Positions 33,571-47,552 of a stretch of DNA of 64,000 nucleotides are shown here, one piece after another. The stretch comes from Daucus carota subsp. sativus. Its lineage: Eukaryota > Streptophyta > Magnoliopsida > Apiales > Apiaceae. The position numbers and the translations under genes were made by a program. Numbering within the stretch: position 1 is the first letter of the stretch; each line of letters opens with the position of its first letter. The notes beneath the pieces were generated by a model. The model did not search any database, was not told where the DNA came from, and saw only the letters and a program-made list of their open reading frames with translations. Location: NCBI RefSeq assembly GCF_001625215.2, contig NC_030383.2, forward strand, positions 508,779 to 572,778, read 5' to 3'.

Positions 33571-34390
33571 TGACTAAGGCGGGGACAAATAAGTTGTTCA
33601 AATACAGGCACCTTGTACTAATATAGTTCTCATATTTACAGTGAAGATGCTACTTTACTTGTACTTGTATTTTAACCAAGTGCGGTTTTATTAGTGCATT
33701 TGGGTATGTCTACAAGAGAATTAAATCTGGCAATAGAGATCGAGATAAGAACAGTGTTATGTTGGACTTCCATTCAGTTCTTTCTTTATTTTTTGGCAAC
33801 CATCTTTAATTTTCTGTGGTAATATCATCTGCAATAAGCCAATACATTCTCACTGTTCCCATGTATCTGATTTCCAACTAGTTTTTTTTTGTCCTAGGCA
33901 TAGTTAGTTACAAGAATTACAAGTGTAAATTTGTCGGATTAAACGTAAAATACAAGTATGGTACTGTGTAGATTTTGGTTTTTCAGAGAAAGATGACTTC
34001 TGATCAGAAGTTTTTGAAGAAGATGAAAAAAAAACCCTGTAATTCAGTATCACACAAGTTCCAGTAACTGCTGTATTGTACTAAATTGTTGACACAAACG
34101 TAACAGAGAGCGTGCTCACAGCTTATCGTTTGCATGAAACTGAGGACAAAGTTCTGCTAATGGAGGCTTCACTTGTCGAATGGCTTTAATTTATAGACAG
34201 GAAATGTGAAAATGTTCTCTACAGCACTGCAAAAAGCATGACTGCAGTTCAAATATACAATAATATATAAAGCTCTGAAGGCATAGAACGCGGCTCAACT
34301 AATGTTACTTCACAGTTCACATATACTTGATTCTTAGAAAATTTGAAGTTATTCATCTGATTTCAGTTTGTGTCATTTCCATCGACAGAG
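33571..34390. other. 3' UTRs between convergent genes
   Basis: AT-rich sequence between the stop of the phosphoglycerate mutase (+) and the stop of the SEC14 gene (-), presumably their 3' UTRs and polyadenylation regions. No gene or repeat recognised. Confidence 0.5.
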
Positions 34391-36202
34391 TCAGGTTGAA
34401 ATTGTAATGCCTGGCGATTTGTTAGGAGACAATTCATGCTTATCAACTGTATCAATGGACAATTTCTCTCCAGCTTCATCAATATCATCCATATCAGCAT
34501 TACCCGAAGATGATTCATCCACAACTTTATCTTCAGAGGTTTCTAAATAAGATTCCGGGATCACAGGGTCTGAATTAGAGACATTTGCCAAGGAAGCGGA
34601 TATCTTTTTATCATCTTCTTTCATTCTTTCAGCATACTTGTTGATATCAAATTCTGCATCACCTTTTCCGCCAAATGCAGTCTCAACTAGCTCCATGTCG
34701 AATAACTCCTCCATTGCTTTCGTAGAACTGGGATCTTCTGGGTAAAAGAATTTGACTTTATTGGCCGTCTTGGGCTCCAGAAAGGGTTTTGCTAGCTGTA
34801 TATACAAATCGCTTTAGAAAGAAAATTATTACCATTTGTTTAGTACTAAATAACTGTTAAACGTATGCACAAATAGATAGTTCAACAAAATCGCCATCCA
34901 GAACATAGCAGTTCAAGAAGGTGGTAGACTACACTTTCTCTTAATAGCTATATACCAGTTAGAGCTTTGAAGCCAAGTTCAGAATTATCTTGTACACTAA
35001 GAAAGGTAAAAGGAGTTGTTAAGGACTACCTTCCAGAATGGTTCAAAGAACTTTGGTGCATTGTATAAAATTGCAATACCCAGTCTCTCCGGGTAACGTT
35101 CTTGCAGAACAATAGCCGTTTCTCTTGTGACCTTGAACGATATATGGGACATATTAAAGCCATGAAAATCAATCAGCCAGACCACTTGCCCCTGTTCTTC
35201 TGGAAGACTGAAAATGGCATTCTCCATGCAATATACTAAATATCTAATCTGGCCTTTCGTGGACTTGGTGTTCTGTAGCCATTTACAATATTGTCGCAGT
35301 TAGTCTATGTTTTACCTGTAGAATCCTTAGATTTAATTCCTATCGACCAACTTATTAATGCTATAATCAACTGAGAAAAAGTTCAACTTAACATGACTGC
35401 ATCTAATCTGACATACAGTAAATCAGCATCTAATCCGACATACAAACATAAAGGTGAGGGAAAAACCTGGCATCTAGGTCGCATGACAAGAACTGTTCTC
35501 CCCTGCTTATCCTTATAATTAGCTTTGTAGATCTTCCCTGTTTCTGCTTCATGAGCAATATCATCCTAGAACATAGAGGCAAAATAAAAATAATAAACAT
35601 GTATTATTATATCAAATATATTAAATGGCTGAAGCAAATTAGCAAAAAAAAAAAAAAATTGGCTGAAACACAAACTAAACACATATTTCTTTCATCGACT
35701 TATAATTATGCCATCATGTAATCTTTTCTATCTATGCACTGTAAATTAGCTTTTGTCGGGTTGTCTCCTTATAGGGATTAAGGTAGGATCACTTGGAATT
35801 GTAAATTAATACAGAAAGTTTGCAGGTAAAAACTTACCCAGCGAATCTCATCCGGCTTGTATTCCAATCTCCATTTCAAAGAATCTTTAAGCATTTTCGT
35901 TGCCTTCTTGACATTCCAATTCCGTGCTATCAAATATCTTGAAATTGTTTGATTAGAGCAATATTGAGACAACCTATCCGGAACTGGCCCAATTAAACTT
36001 CTCACCTCATTGATCTGTAATTCACAATCAATTATTTCCGGAGCATTTAAGCCTTCTCTTATTTAGTGTAATTATCAAATTTAAAGATTTGGCAACATAG
36101 AATCAGTAATAGGAGAAGATAATGCACCTTCTTCTGCTGCTCTTCTGATGTCAAACAATTTTCACGTCCACTTGATGTGGATTTTTTCAAATCGGTAGCC
36201 AT
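34391..36202 (-). CDS. SEC14/CRAL-TRIO domain lipid-transfer protein
   Basis: Five exons keep phase: 36128-36202, 35838-36014, 35467-35565, 35030-35272, 34391-34795, giving 332 residues. The start is the ATG giving MATDLKKSTSSGREN; the longer upstream frame has no ATG. The CRAL-TRIO N-terminal helical part (SRYLIARNWNVKKATKML, SLKWRLEYKPDEIRW) precedes the lipid-binding lobe (GRTVLVMRPRCQ, VVWLIDFHGFNMSHIS, QERYPERLGIAILYNAPKFF). The last exon ends in a long acidic Ser-rich tail after KVKFFYPEDPSSTKAMEELF. Such proteins exchange phosphoinositides or other lipids between membranes in the cytosol. A 5' UTR exon probably ends at about 37045 (GTTTACAAG|GTAATC), spliced to an acceptor just before the ATG. 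It is divergent from the metallophosphoesterase gene. Confidence 0.92.
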
Positions 36203-38700
36203 AGCGTCGAGTTTACCTGTAGCCTGTAGGCCACATTCCACAATTAATTCATAGAGATTTTACAACTTCGATTCTTTGAATTAAAAAAGTAATTCAATTG
36301 TAGAATCCCTTAATCTCAACTGCTATAACATTGTATATACTGCAGGCTATGTAATATTAATCAACCGATAAAGTGAACTTTTACTGATCAGTACTATGCA
36401 GAAAAACTCAAACGTAATCATTATCTGGTCTACACAGCAAAAACTTTAATATGATTGTTCAAACAAAACTCTCCGATTACCAAAAATCAATTCGAATACA
36501 ATACATCAATATCAGAATGGGATTTTTTTAAATTTTCCATTCCATCCCGTCTAAGTAATCTCATCTATCAATTCCAATCAATTCAAGTCCAACTTTACGG
36601 TATTATAGTAATTAGTGAGAGGACGGTACTAACAATCTCAAAAGTGAACTCGAAAATGATCAAATGTTGTTCATAGTTTTTTAAAGGGATTAATTGTCGA
36701 AAAAATGAGTACCAATCCCGAATACCAAAGAGATTATAATCCTCGTAAACAAACACAACCATAGCCTATTCGTGATCAGTAATACGAAAAAAAAAACACT
36801 CTAAATACAATCAACAAAATTCTCTGATCGTTTAAACCAAAATCTGGAATCATCAGAAGGAATAAGAATTCATACAGTTCCTAGTCAAAATACAAGCTGA
36901 TCATCTTGCATCTTGAACAAGAATTAATTATTGCATGATCATCTGATGATCAACAAAACTAAAACAAATTAACCCTAAACCACGATCACAACACTAAACA
37001 TGAGCAACTAACAGATTATTAAGAGCTAAAACTTGCAAGATTACCTTGTAAACTCCAGTGACTTAGCTGATCAATCTAGAGATCTCAGAAGATGAAATGG
37101 GGTCAACCATCAAAAGGGTATCTTAAAAAAGAAAAGGATTAAAATGGGTCCTTGTCAATTTGGACTATAGCATAAAAGATTTTGGCGGTTGGATTTATTC
37201 GTATTTGGTAGGCAAAGCCATGTGAGATTAGTAAAAATTGACTGAGCTTCTTTTCAAATTTCGACCATCTTGTTCGCTGTCAACATGGACTATTTGCAAG
37301 GTATTTACTTGACAGAAAAACATAGATTATTTCAGAGATTAGGACATTATTTTGTGTTTACCAATAGTTTTGCATATACTACATTATCAGTCTGAGACAC
37401 TTGTTTGGATGATCGTGTGACGCCTGTCATCCTTCGATTATCGTTCTTATTGATTACTCGTTATTTTATTAGCATATATGGATGATGGATATTCGTTAGA
37501 ACAGATACGGATCTGTGAGTTAAAATATTTTGGGTTAAAATGAAAGAAGAAACATTTGTTTAGATTTAATGGCTCACGTGTTTGTGTTGATGGTATCTTC
37601 GTGTCTATCTATAATTAACACATGAGTAGTGATGGATTAAAGAACGGTTAGTCTGTAAACTTTCTTAAATTTAATATACGTTGTGCGCTTTGTTAGACAG
37701 TTCAATTAGTACTTTAGAAGAAGATCGAAAGAAAAGTGTACTCCCTAATTTATTTAATTGTATACATTATTTTTGACACGTTTTTCAAAATTTTGTTAAA
37801 ATATATATAATATTATTTTTACTTTTTAAATAAAATTTTGATATTTAAACTTTTATTTAAAATAAAAAATAATATAAAAAATATTATGAAACTATACTTT
37901 ATAGGAAGTTCGAAATACGGGCAAATAGGTATGTAATCCAAAGAAGTATGAAACTTGTAAAAATCTTAAGTTAATTTATAAATGAAAGTTTCATTTTTTT
38001 TAACACATTTCTAAATTTTTGATCGCAGAACTAATATGTAACTCGATATATTTATATAAAAATATTATCAAGTCAATCAAGATGTACTTCCTCCATCCCA
38101 ATCATTTTTTTCACACAATTTTTTTTGAGGTACGCCATTTAATTTTTTACAATTAGAAACTTAGCACATATACTAAAATTTTATAATATAAGAAATAACT
38201 TCTTTTATCTGTTATACGTATCTTTACATTAAACATACATGATTTTCACTTTTCTTATTTTTTCATTATTATAACATAAAATTTATTAACCTCCATGAAT
38301 AACCCAAATATAAATTTTTGGATGAGAATAGTTATTTCCTTGTTTTTGGTGTGAACTTGTATTTATTGTATAAAATATTTTTCATATTTATATGAGATAT
38401 ATTAGCATGTTACATATTTGGTAAGATATATTTGGATTACACAATTATACTGTGTAGATTTCGGGGGCAATAAATATTAATATTATATATTTTTAAAAAT
38501 AAATAACTTATTTTAAAAAAAAAAAAAAATCTTTCAAAAAAAGTAAAAAAAATCAAACCAGCTCGTTACCCGCATGATGAGAAATCGGGTTCGTCTCTCG
38601 TGACCCGATCTCCGAAAACCCGATAACAGTTTCTACTTTCTGCACCAAATCCAAAACCCTAGATTTTAGGGCAAATGTTACAAACTCAAAATTGACCTCA
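36203..38700. other. Divergent intergenic region with SEC14 5' UTR exon
   Basis: It contains the SEC14 leader intron and a likely 5' UTR exon (about 37045-37110, minus strand). Beyond that is AT-rich spacer with A/T runs and two short TACTCCCT/CTTCCTCCATCCC-like Stowaway remnants (about 37739 and 38088). No further gene recognised. Promoters of both flanking genes must lie here. Confidence 0.5.
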
Positions 38701-41084
38701 ATGGCACTTATAAAAATCCTCCCTTTCGTCATAATCATCATCCTCATCATCTACGAAGACAGAATTTCAACCCCATCTTGCAAATTAGTACCCAGTTCAA
38801 ATCCGCCCGAAAATATCTCCGAAGAAATCGGCCAGAATTCCAGTGAGGATGACTTGAAGGTCATGATTGTTGCTAATTTGCTTTTGTTGGGTTCTAAAGC
38901 TGGGTACTTCAACTTTTTCTTCAGGGATTATTACTTGTCTAAGTTCTTTAAGGTAATACTTTCGAGATTGTTTTCGTCTTTTCGGGCTGTGAAATTTGAA
39001 TGCATTATGCAAGTGTGTTTTTGCATGAAATGTGAAGGGTTTTTGTTATAATAAGTTGTTTTGGTTTTGTATTTGGGTTGAAATGTGATAAGTACTTGAT
39101 TTTCGAGGAGCATTTTAAGCCTGTTTGTAAAATTTGAGCTATGCATTATCAAATTGAATGAATTTTTTTGGTTATTTGGAATTTCGAAGATTGAATTTAC
39201 GATCAGCAGAGCTACTGAGAAATTGAATATTACTGTTGTATAAAATTGAATATAAATGTTGTATATAAATCAGCAGAAAGTGGAGTGTATAATTGAATTA
39301 GTTAGATTCTTATTAAGCTAGTAATGATTACATGTGAGTGGATGGACTGAGAAGACTCTAATGTAGTAGGTATAGATGTCTACTAGAGAAGCATAACTGT
39401 ATGAGTCCTCCCAAAATATTTATCAGGTTAAATGGAATTGATTTTTTTTTTTGAAATACTCTGACGAAAATTTGATTTCACTTTCATGATTATACCGTTA
39501 TTTTTGCAGAGCTAGGATTATAGCTCAATACTTGTAATGTTTATCTGATTTGTCGCTATAGTACAAAATGGGTTTTCTAGGTGAATGGTATATAGGATTG
39601 ATTTGTAGAAATATTAAATTGCTTTAATAGCTCCCTAACATCATGACTATATGTGTCTTTCCTGAGGCCATGTTTAATCAATCTTCACATTCTGACTAAA
39701 ATTCACGTGTCCTAATTTATGAATCAGAAATCTTTTCAAGTTTTGAAGCCTGATATGCTGCTTGTATTAGGAGATGTTTCTGCCAGAGGTGCAGAATTGA
39801 CAAGAAGTAACTGGTCATCTGTGATCCAGCAGTTTCACAGAGTGCTAGGGCCCTTTCTTGAGCTACCATACCATGTTCTTCTTGGAGATAGGGATATCGG
39901 AGGCTGTAGTGATTTAAATTCTGGATCTGTGAGTTGGATATCTAGCAATTTTCCGGGATTGGATTCATCTGGTTGTTCCGCATTTGGAATTGGCAACATT
40001 AGTTTTGTCTCACTCAATTCTGTTGCATTATTATGTGGGGATAACAGTCTCCGTTTTGGTGTTGAGAAAACTGTTGAAACAGAAAGCACGGAATTACAAA
40101 TGGAAACTGAGCAAACGGAACAACCAGTGCAAGTCTCGAAAGATATCAGACTTGAGGATTTCATCTGGAGAGAAAATGCTTTGTCATCGGGGTCTGGTCC
40201 TGTTCTCTTACTTCACATGCCATTACACTTGAGAGCAAACAGATTTCAAGAAAGCAACATGTATGACAAAAAAGCTGAATATAAACACCAGGATGCAACA
40301 AGAAAGGGGAGCAGGTAAATATAGTTTCAGTAATTTGGATAATAAATTCAATATCAGCTTTGATATAGACAAATCTCATGCCAATAAAACTTTATCTTCA
40401 GTGACCTTGCTGGTTTGGGCCCATATGAGTTATGGCATACTCTTCCACTTAATGCAACTGAATACATCTTTCAAGCTCTAAAACCAAGGTAAATTTGCGA
40501 CACAAGTACTCCCCCTCTTTTCCAATCAATGGCGTGTGTGTGTGTGTGTGTTTACATCTTTCCAGTAACTCAAATCTGATTTTACGTGCACCAAGTTTTA
40601 ATACGTATATGTCCCTTAACCCTTTTTTTTTACTACAGACATAAAATTGTGGTAAATTAATAATCATAAACTAAACGAATAATTAGTAGTAATTTCTTTC
40701 AGTTTTCTTTTACGTTATATACTTGTTTAAGTTAACAAACTAGATAATAAATCATATCAAGAAGTTAAGTGATTCACTTGGTATATCCTTTTTTCTTATA
40801 TTGTTCCATATAGGATCATCTTCAGTGCTCACACACATAAGTTCTGTGATCGAACTCATTATGATGGGACGCGTGAGATAACTGTTCCAGCCATGTCATG
40901 GGAGGCCGTTGATGACCCTGGTTTTGTTTTTGCATCCTTCAAAAGCAATAGAAAATCGATAACTGTAAGCCATTGTTTACTTGCTAAGGAATCTAGTGTA
41001 ATATTTACTTGTACTTCTATTCTTGTTTTGTCAATATTGTCTCTTCTTGTAACACACACACCTCAAAACAATATAATAAGTTGA
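38701..41084 (+). CDS. MPPE1/PGAP5-like metallophosphoesterase, membrane-anchored
   Basis: Four exons keep phase: 38701-38952, 39728-40314, 40402-40488, 40814-41084, giving 398 residues. There is an N-terminal hydrophobic helix (LPFVIIIILIIY) and a C-terminal one (VIFTCTSILVLSILSLLV). The phosphoesterase core between them resembles the Cdc1/MPPE1 (PGAP5) family, which in animals and yeast removes ethanolamine-phosphate from GPI anchors in the ER/Golgi. Motifs seen: VLVLGDVSARG, LLGDRDIGG, LLLHMPLHL, FSAHTHKFCD, VPAMSWEAV. Compared with the family consensus as I know it, the first metal-binding motif (D-x-H) reads ANLLLLG, the GNHD block reads GDRD and the final GHTH reads AHTH. Activity is therefore uncertain. 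It converges on the beta-xylosidase gene. Confidence 0.85.
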
Positions 41085-41647
41085 CGATGGCATTTTAGAC
41101 TAGGTATGATGCTTCCTGAATATTTTTTGAAAGGAACATTGTTAATCCTAAAGTTCGTATTGTTCTTGATCACTGGCCACACAATAATGCGAACTATAAT
41201 CTTGAGGTCAATACACAATATAATACTTATTCAGCAATCTGCATGATTCACTTGAACATTTTCAACTGTTATGCAAATGCTGCAGAAATATATATACCCG
41301 TAGTGATATATGTCTCTGAATCTGTTGCTTTTTTCTATATAAAGATATTAGTAATAGTTGATATGAGCATAAGATAAAGTGATAAACTTCACACTGGAAT
41401 GCATTGTCTTGTGTGCTTCCATATTCATCAACATAAGTAGTACACCGTTACACAATAAACCTTATCATTGAAGTGGCAAATCCTGAAGTGAGATTTTGAT
41501 GAAGTATTGGGCAAAGAAAACTAAAGTGAATAGTAGTTATAGAAACTGGTAGCAAAATCCATTCAAGTATCCTTTTTTTTTGAATAGAAGGTTTCTGAAC
41601 AAAATTCACCACCAAAAAGAACAAGAATTTGACTTTCATCTTGAAGG
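41085..41647. other. 3' UTRs between convergent genes
   Basis: Region between the metallophosphoesterase stop (+) and the beta-xylosidase stop (-). AT-rich, no gene recognised, presumably both 3' UTRs. Confidence 0.5.
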
Positions 41648-44600
41648 TTATACCCCTTGGTCTAGCACTATCGAGATCGGATATTCAGCGTCTCCCACGA
41701 CAAGATGCTGAGATCCAGCATTAATCAACATCTCACCATTTTCATCAGCAACACTAAGATGCTCGCAAGGATTGAGAATAAACTCAACTCCAGCCTTCTC
41801 TCCTCCATTCAAGGCAACACTCTGGAATCCTACCAACTGCTTCATTGGCATTCCATTACTGTGCTTGGCCTGTTTAACATATAGTAAAACAGGATGTTTG
41901 CCGGCCATTTCCCCGTGATTTTGAACTTCTACGGTGGCTGAGAATTTAGCTTTCTCACATGACTCTGTCCCCAATTCTGAAACCATCATGTACTGAGCTG
42001 AACTTGAGTTTGACAGCCCTTGCTTTACTGATAATGGATTCAAATGAAGTTGGCTTTCTGTAACAGATACGATATTGTACGAATATCTTGAGTAGCTCAA
42101 ACCATAGCCAAATGGATACACCTTTTTGCCTGTGTAGAATCTGTAAGTGCGTCCTGGATAGCCTTTTGATGGTTGAGGCCTCATTCTCATGTCTGTCATT
42201 GGTACTTTGACGTAATCTTTTGGATACCATGTTAAGGGCAACTTTCCTCCTGCAAGCCACATTGACATATTTAGGAAGAGTGCTAAATACTCAGATATCA
42301 TCTAAACAATGTATGATGCATAGATTAGCTTAAATTGTGTGCCTTTTACCTGGGTTGTGGTCGCCAAAGATGATTTCTGCTAGCGCAGTTCCTCCTGCTT
42401 CGCCTGGGTAGCCTGCCCACAAGATGCCTCCTATCTTTGGATTGTGTTTGGCAAACGAAACATCAACGGGACCTCCACAAAGCAGGACTAATATCACAGG
42501 CTTCTTAGCAGCCTTAGCAACACTGGTAATGAGACTCTGTTGCAATCCAGGAAGCACCAAGTCTACACGGTCGAAATCCTCCCTCTCTTCATTTTGGTCC
42601 AACCCCATGACAAGTATCACATGATCTGCTTTCTTGGCAATATCTACTGCCTCACTGATCGAAGCAGAAGTACAGTTGACAGCATTGCACCCCTTATTAT
42701 AAACTGTGTTCTGAATATAACTCTGAATCGCTGCAAGCACCGTGATTGATCTACAAGGAGGGCCTGCATAATTTCCAATAAGTGTGTTTGCAGAGTTTGC
42801 ATTAGGGCCTATCACCGCTAGAGATTGAGTTCTTGTCTTTGACAGTGGAAGTATCTTTGCTGAGTTCTTCAGCAGAACAATACCATTTCGAGCTGCTTCA
42901 AGGGCTAGATTCAGGTGCTCCTTTGTACATACTGAATTCGGACCAATATTTCCGTAGATTAGATTCTTGGGGTTTCCATTGAAAAGCCCTAGCCTCATTC
43001 GAACAGTAAAAAGGTTGCGAAGTGCCCTGTCAATCTGTGATACTGGCACTTTTTTCTCCATAACTGCTGATTTTGTGTGGTTTTGCAGGTAAGAACCACA
43101 GTTTACATCCATACCTGTCAAATTATATTATTCGAAATCATTAAAACGACAATTACGCATAGCCAAAGCTAAAGTTCATCACATACATATCGGCTCTTTA
43201 CACTGTTATGATTTATTTTTATTTTTTTCACTTTAGTTCTTCCTAAAACCTTGAAGTTCCGAAAAATGTTTGCTTTGATTTGATTTACGAGTGCGGGAAA
43301 GTAATATGATATGATACTAGACTTGGTAGTGAGGCTCCATCTCTTTTATGGAGTATGGACCAATATTAGGTAAATAAACATGTTATATTCCCTTCACATG
43401 GACACAACTTTTAAATGGTCCAATTTGGCAACATTTTCCTCCCATGGAGGCATGGACCATAATTGAGGGACACTAATATTCTGCATTCATTGGGTTTTAT
43501 ATATGTAACTTATAAATATTTTGATTTTATTAGAGGGAAATAAGAATTGGTCAAAGAAGTAGTACCAGCTTTAAGAACATCAGCAACTGCATCTTCTGGT
43601 ACTTTAGCATATCCCTGAGCATCATGAATAATACTTACTGCATCACAATCCGATGTTATGTACCTGCACATTTCCATTTTATGCCACTTGTGGAGTATAT
43701 AGCAAATTCTCGAAAAATGAACTGCAATTATCACGACTCTTCATTTTACTTCGAATATTCGTGTCTGAACTCAGACTCACACTCGAGTTTGAATTCCGAC
43801 ACTTAATTTAGGTCAAAAATCTAGTAAAATTCTAAAATATTGTTCTTGCAGTTTTTAGGTTCTCGTTCAAATCGAAATCTGTGTATGCATGTACATACCC
43901 GTTAAAACCCCACTGGCCGCGGGCAATGTTGGTGAGGAGATTATAATCAGCACAATTTGGGACGCCATTAACACGGTTATATGCACACATTATTCCACTG
44001 GCTTTGGCTTGTTGAATGCAGCTCTGGAATGGTGGTTGATATGTATCAGCCAAGTCTTGCTTTGTCACCTATATTTAATTTCATAATAATTAAATATAAA
44101 CATAAATATATTGGTAACAAAACCACCTTTTCTAATGGTCAATGAACTAAAGCAAATGACAAAGCGAATCAAGACACTCCACTTCGCTTTACAGTACAAA
44201 GCACCCAGCTCTCACGCTTTTCAATATTTTCAAGATTAAAGTTTAAAGCTCTACCCTAATCTTATCAAGTCTCGTGATATTACGATATTAGTATACACTT
44301 GGGTCTTAGCAGAACCTTCCAAATGTGTTTTATAGAATTTAAGCGTCTGTTTGGGAACCGGAAGTAATTCCTGGCTTCTTCTTCTCTTGACCTGTTTGTG
44401 TAAAGAAGTAAGCATTTTTAAGAAACTGAGAATTCTAGTTTCTCTCACACAGCTTCTATTTATTTTCCAAACACTTTATTAACTTATTTACTTTCACTTC
44501 TACTCCACTTCTTTAGTTTAGGCAAGTCACTTTTTTTAAGTTTGGCCAAACGATCCTTAATTCGCCGAATTCTGATACCAGGTAAAAAACAGTGAAGCGG

Positions 44601-45972
44601 AAATTTAGCATGCCTACTGATTGCATGATTAAAATACACTAGTCACATCTCACAAACCAACGTCCACGACCATAATCACATTCCGCGGAGCATTCAATAA
44701 TTTAAATCACATTTTGAATCCGTTAAATAAGTTCGAACTCGACTTAATAAAATAAATGCGACTCGACTCATGCTTGATAATCTCTCTAAACAAATATAGC
44801 GAACAAGTATGAGGTTATAAGTAGCGAGGCGACTTACAATAGCGTCAAATGCATAGCGAGTGACCCCATGCCACCGATCCAAATCATAAGCAGTGAAATG
44901 CTTACAACAAGCTGAAGCTTGAAGATGATCGCCATCTTTGAGCTTCCCACCTTGGAAACTATCTCCTTGGATTCCTCTGACAAATGAAACCGCATATTTA
45001 CCCGTCATCATTGGATCTTCTCCCGGCGTTTCTTGTCCTCTTCCCCATCTGGGGTCTCTGAATATGTTTATGTTGGGTGCCCAGAATGTCATTCCTGTAG
45101 CTTCTCCATCGTTGTACACTGCTCTTGCCTCTCTTCCAATTGCCTGAATAATATTCACATTAGTAATTTCATTATTGGCTACTTGGAATAGTCGGAAAGA
45201 GTATAATAATATTCGAGTTCCCGACAGACGATTAATGTAACATGTCATCATATACCCAAAAAAACAAACAATAAGGAATATATTTTTATTTTACTAAATT
45301 AGCAATTTTTTCCATTTCAGTCAGCCAAATAACATATAAATAAAGTTATTGGCCAAGGACTGGAGAGCAGCTCTTGAACGAGTCAACTCGGTACCTGATC
45401 CAGAAAATATTACTGAGTCAACTCGGAGTCAAAAATTTCTATTTTTCATTCTATGTTTCCATGACGGTGGCGCTGAGTCAGGAGCATTTTCAAAATGCTA
45501 CTGAGTCAACACGGAGACATTAGCATTTCAGCAATGGTAAAGCCAACTGAGTGAACTCGGTGAATGTGGTTACCTGACCAATGCGATACCACAAAAGCGC
45601 ATCAAAAGAAGCCGCCGTTAGAATAACCTGAGGGAAGCTAGTGGCCCCCACAATCCTCCCCGTGAACTCAACTCCCTTCCCCGCATTCGTAATCCCATGC
45701 AGAGCCTCGGACCACCACTCATAAGCGGGGATACCGAGTCGAGGAATCCCGGGAGCCGAGTTCACGAGTTGACTCACCTTCTCATCGAGTGTGAGTCGTG
45801 AAACGAGGTCAGTAGCTCGTTGGGTGAATGACAACGAGGTTCTGCAAAATGGGTACTGTTTGGTTGACGGGTTGGACGAGTCACATGCGTAGGGTGGCTG
45901 AGTTGACTCGGTGAAGATGTGAAGAGTCGTGCAACATATGATAATGATTGTAAAAGAGATGTGGAGTGTCAT
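41648..45972 (-). CDS. BXL: Secreted GH3 beta-D-xylosidase / alpha-L-arabinofuranosidase
   Basis: Six exons keep phase: 45574-45972, 44838-45143, 43899-44068, 43566-43663, 42350-43114, 41648-42249, giving 779 residues, the usual length for plant BXL proteins. An N-terminal hydrophobic signal peptide ([20 protein letters not shown]) precedes [10 protein letters not shown]. The GH3 N-domain has [50 protein letters not shown] and [12 protein letters not shown]. The nucleophile Asp lies in [10 protein letters not shown]. The C-domain has [24 protein letters not shown] and [14 protein letters not shown], followed by a fibronectin-III-like end. These enzymes trim xylan and arabinan in the cell wall. 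Substrate preference cannot be read from sequence. Intron 2 contains a MITE. Confidence 0.95.
44342..44557. mobile_element. Short hAT-like MITE in the beta-xylosidase intron
   Basis: It begins AGCGTCTGTTTGGGAACC and ends GGCCAAACGATCCT. Internal ACTTCTACTCCACTTCTTTA and TGTTTGTGTAAAGAAGTAAG are shared with the copies at 29372 and 8301. Non-coding; it lies in intron 2 (44069-44837). Confidence 0.65.
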
Positions 45973-46015
45973 TATTGGAGAGTAGAGTGAAGTGAAGTGA
46001 GCATGCTTAGAATTC

Positions 46016-46030
46016 CCATATATATAGAGG
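46016..46030 (-). promoter_or_regulatory. TATA-like box of the beta-xylosidase gene
   Basis: CCTCTATATATATGG on the minus strand lies about 45 bp upstream of the ATG at 45972, implying a short 5' UTR if used. Confidence 0.55.
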
Positions 46031-47552
46031 TATGAAACTTTTAATACGTAATTTATTCCTCCTTTCGCAGATTTACCTACACGAATCATATCGAACTATT
46101 TTATTTTATTTCAAAATAATATCGAACTAATTTTTAATTTTAATTCTTGCTAACCTTTATAAATGATTTGAAATATTTGCAATATTAAGAAATTTGTAAA
46201 AATTATCAAAATATTTGTATCGCTTCAGAATTAATCGTGATTGAATCGAGTCGAATTTAGTGAAATTCATGAACCTAGGAGGACCCGCGTTGGAATGGAG
46301 GACCTAGCTACAATAAACATGTACAAGGACGGCTCACTGGCTTTTAAATCTAGCAGAGCACGTCTGCGATCTGCCCACCCTTATTAGATTTGTCCCGAAA
46401 CAAAACAAATTGCGTACATGATAAAATAGAATAATATATTTGTTAACATGGCAGTTTAACTTATTCGATTATTTTTCCCTTTAAATAAAGATAATATATT
46501 TATTATCTTTTTTGTCTTGCGAATGCAATCACGAGTCATAGAGTCCAGAATGTTGGGTCACTTGTTGTATTTGGTTGGGGTGAATGATTCTGAAAAGAAT
46601 GAAATGAAATTTGAATTATCTTGTGGAGAATTTTTAGGAAATGTTATTCTTTCCTCCATTCTATTCCTTACGTCATGGGCTAGATATCACATCTTCAATT
46701 TGAGATGGAATGCTCCATTCTCTCCCATTCTCGATTTCTTCTCAAATCTCATCATAATAATTTTGCACTTTCGCAAATTTATTTTAAAACTTTCTTCACA
46801 TCTCTTTTAGTTTCAAGTATTTTTACTAATTTCATTCCATTCTCTCAAACCAAACCCACCATATGGTCGTAGCAATGGGATTAGGTTTTAGCAGCAGACT
46901 TTGGGCTTATTTGGGCAGTACCAAGAGGTTGGGCCTGGGCTGATCCATGGCTGACCTAAACTTTTGTTAAACTAATTTGCAGTACATACTAAGGGGAGCA
47001 TTTGTGAAAGTCCAGCCTGTGGACTAGATAATCAAAATTACTGGGCCTGGAGGATAAGACCCCATGTTAATCCTGGTGGGTTGTGGCTGCGGCCTTTGTG
47101 AGATCACTGAGCGCACAAAGAAAAAAATCCTAGAAACTCAATATTCCTTTGTATTCTTGTTTAATTATTATTTTTTATTTATACATATTTAAAATAAAAT
47201 GAATATTATTTTTATTTTGGACAAAATAAAATTATGAATGAATATGGAAAAATGAAGGCCACTGGATGAGTTTAGTTTTTATCAAACAAAAAATTATCAA
47301 TTTTATAATTTTTGAGCAGAATTAAGAAAACATTAAAAACAAAAGAGACGAAAACGGGAATAACATCTTCTACTGATTTCCAAAAATCAGACACTTTTTT
47401 TTTTTTGACAGAAAAATCAGACATTTTTTAATTCAATCTGGATTCTAGAACCCACCTAATATGGATGATATTCCGTTGCTTGTTTCCTGACACCTTCCAT
47501 CACCGAATACGACACCGTTCGAATTACTTGAGTCGTGCCCAAAGCATTTTTA
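46031..47552. other. Intergenic spacer with a MITE-like repeat
   Basis: No gene recognised. About 46569-46855 begins TTTGGTTGGGGTGAATGA and ends TCTCAAACCAAACCCACC, the same family as 5985-6195; the 97-codon open frame across it is repeat-derived. The rest is AT-rich. Confidence 0.5.

Noticed and set aside
36203..36241. Longer SEC14 start upstream of MATDLKK
   Set aside because: The upstream frame begins with GTG, not ATG, and contains a likely splice acceptor (GGCTACAG) just before the accepted ATG.
46517..46810. 97-codon plus-strand ORF
   Set aside because: It lies across a MITE-like repeat (GTTTGGTTGGGG ... AACCAAACCC) and has no domain.
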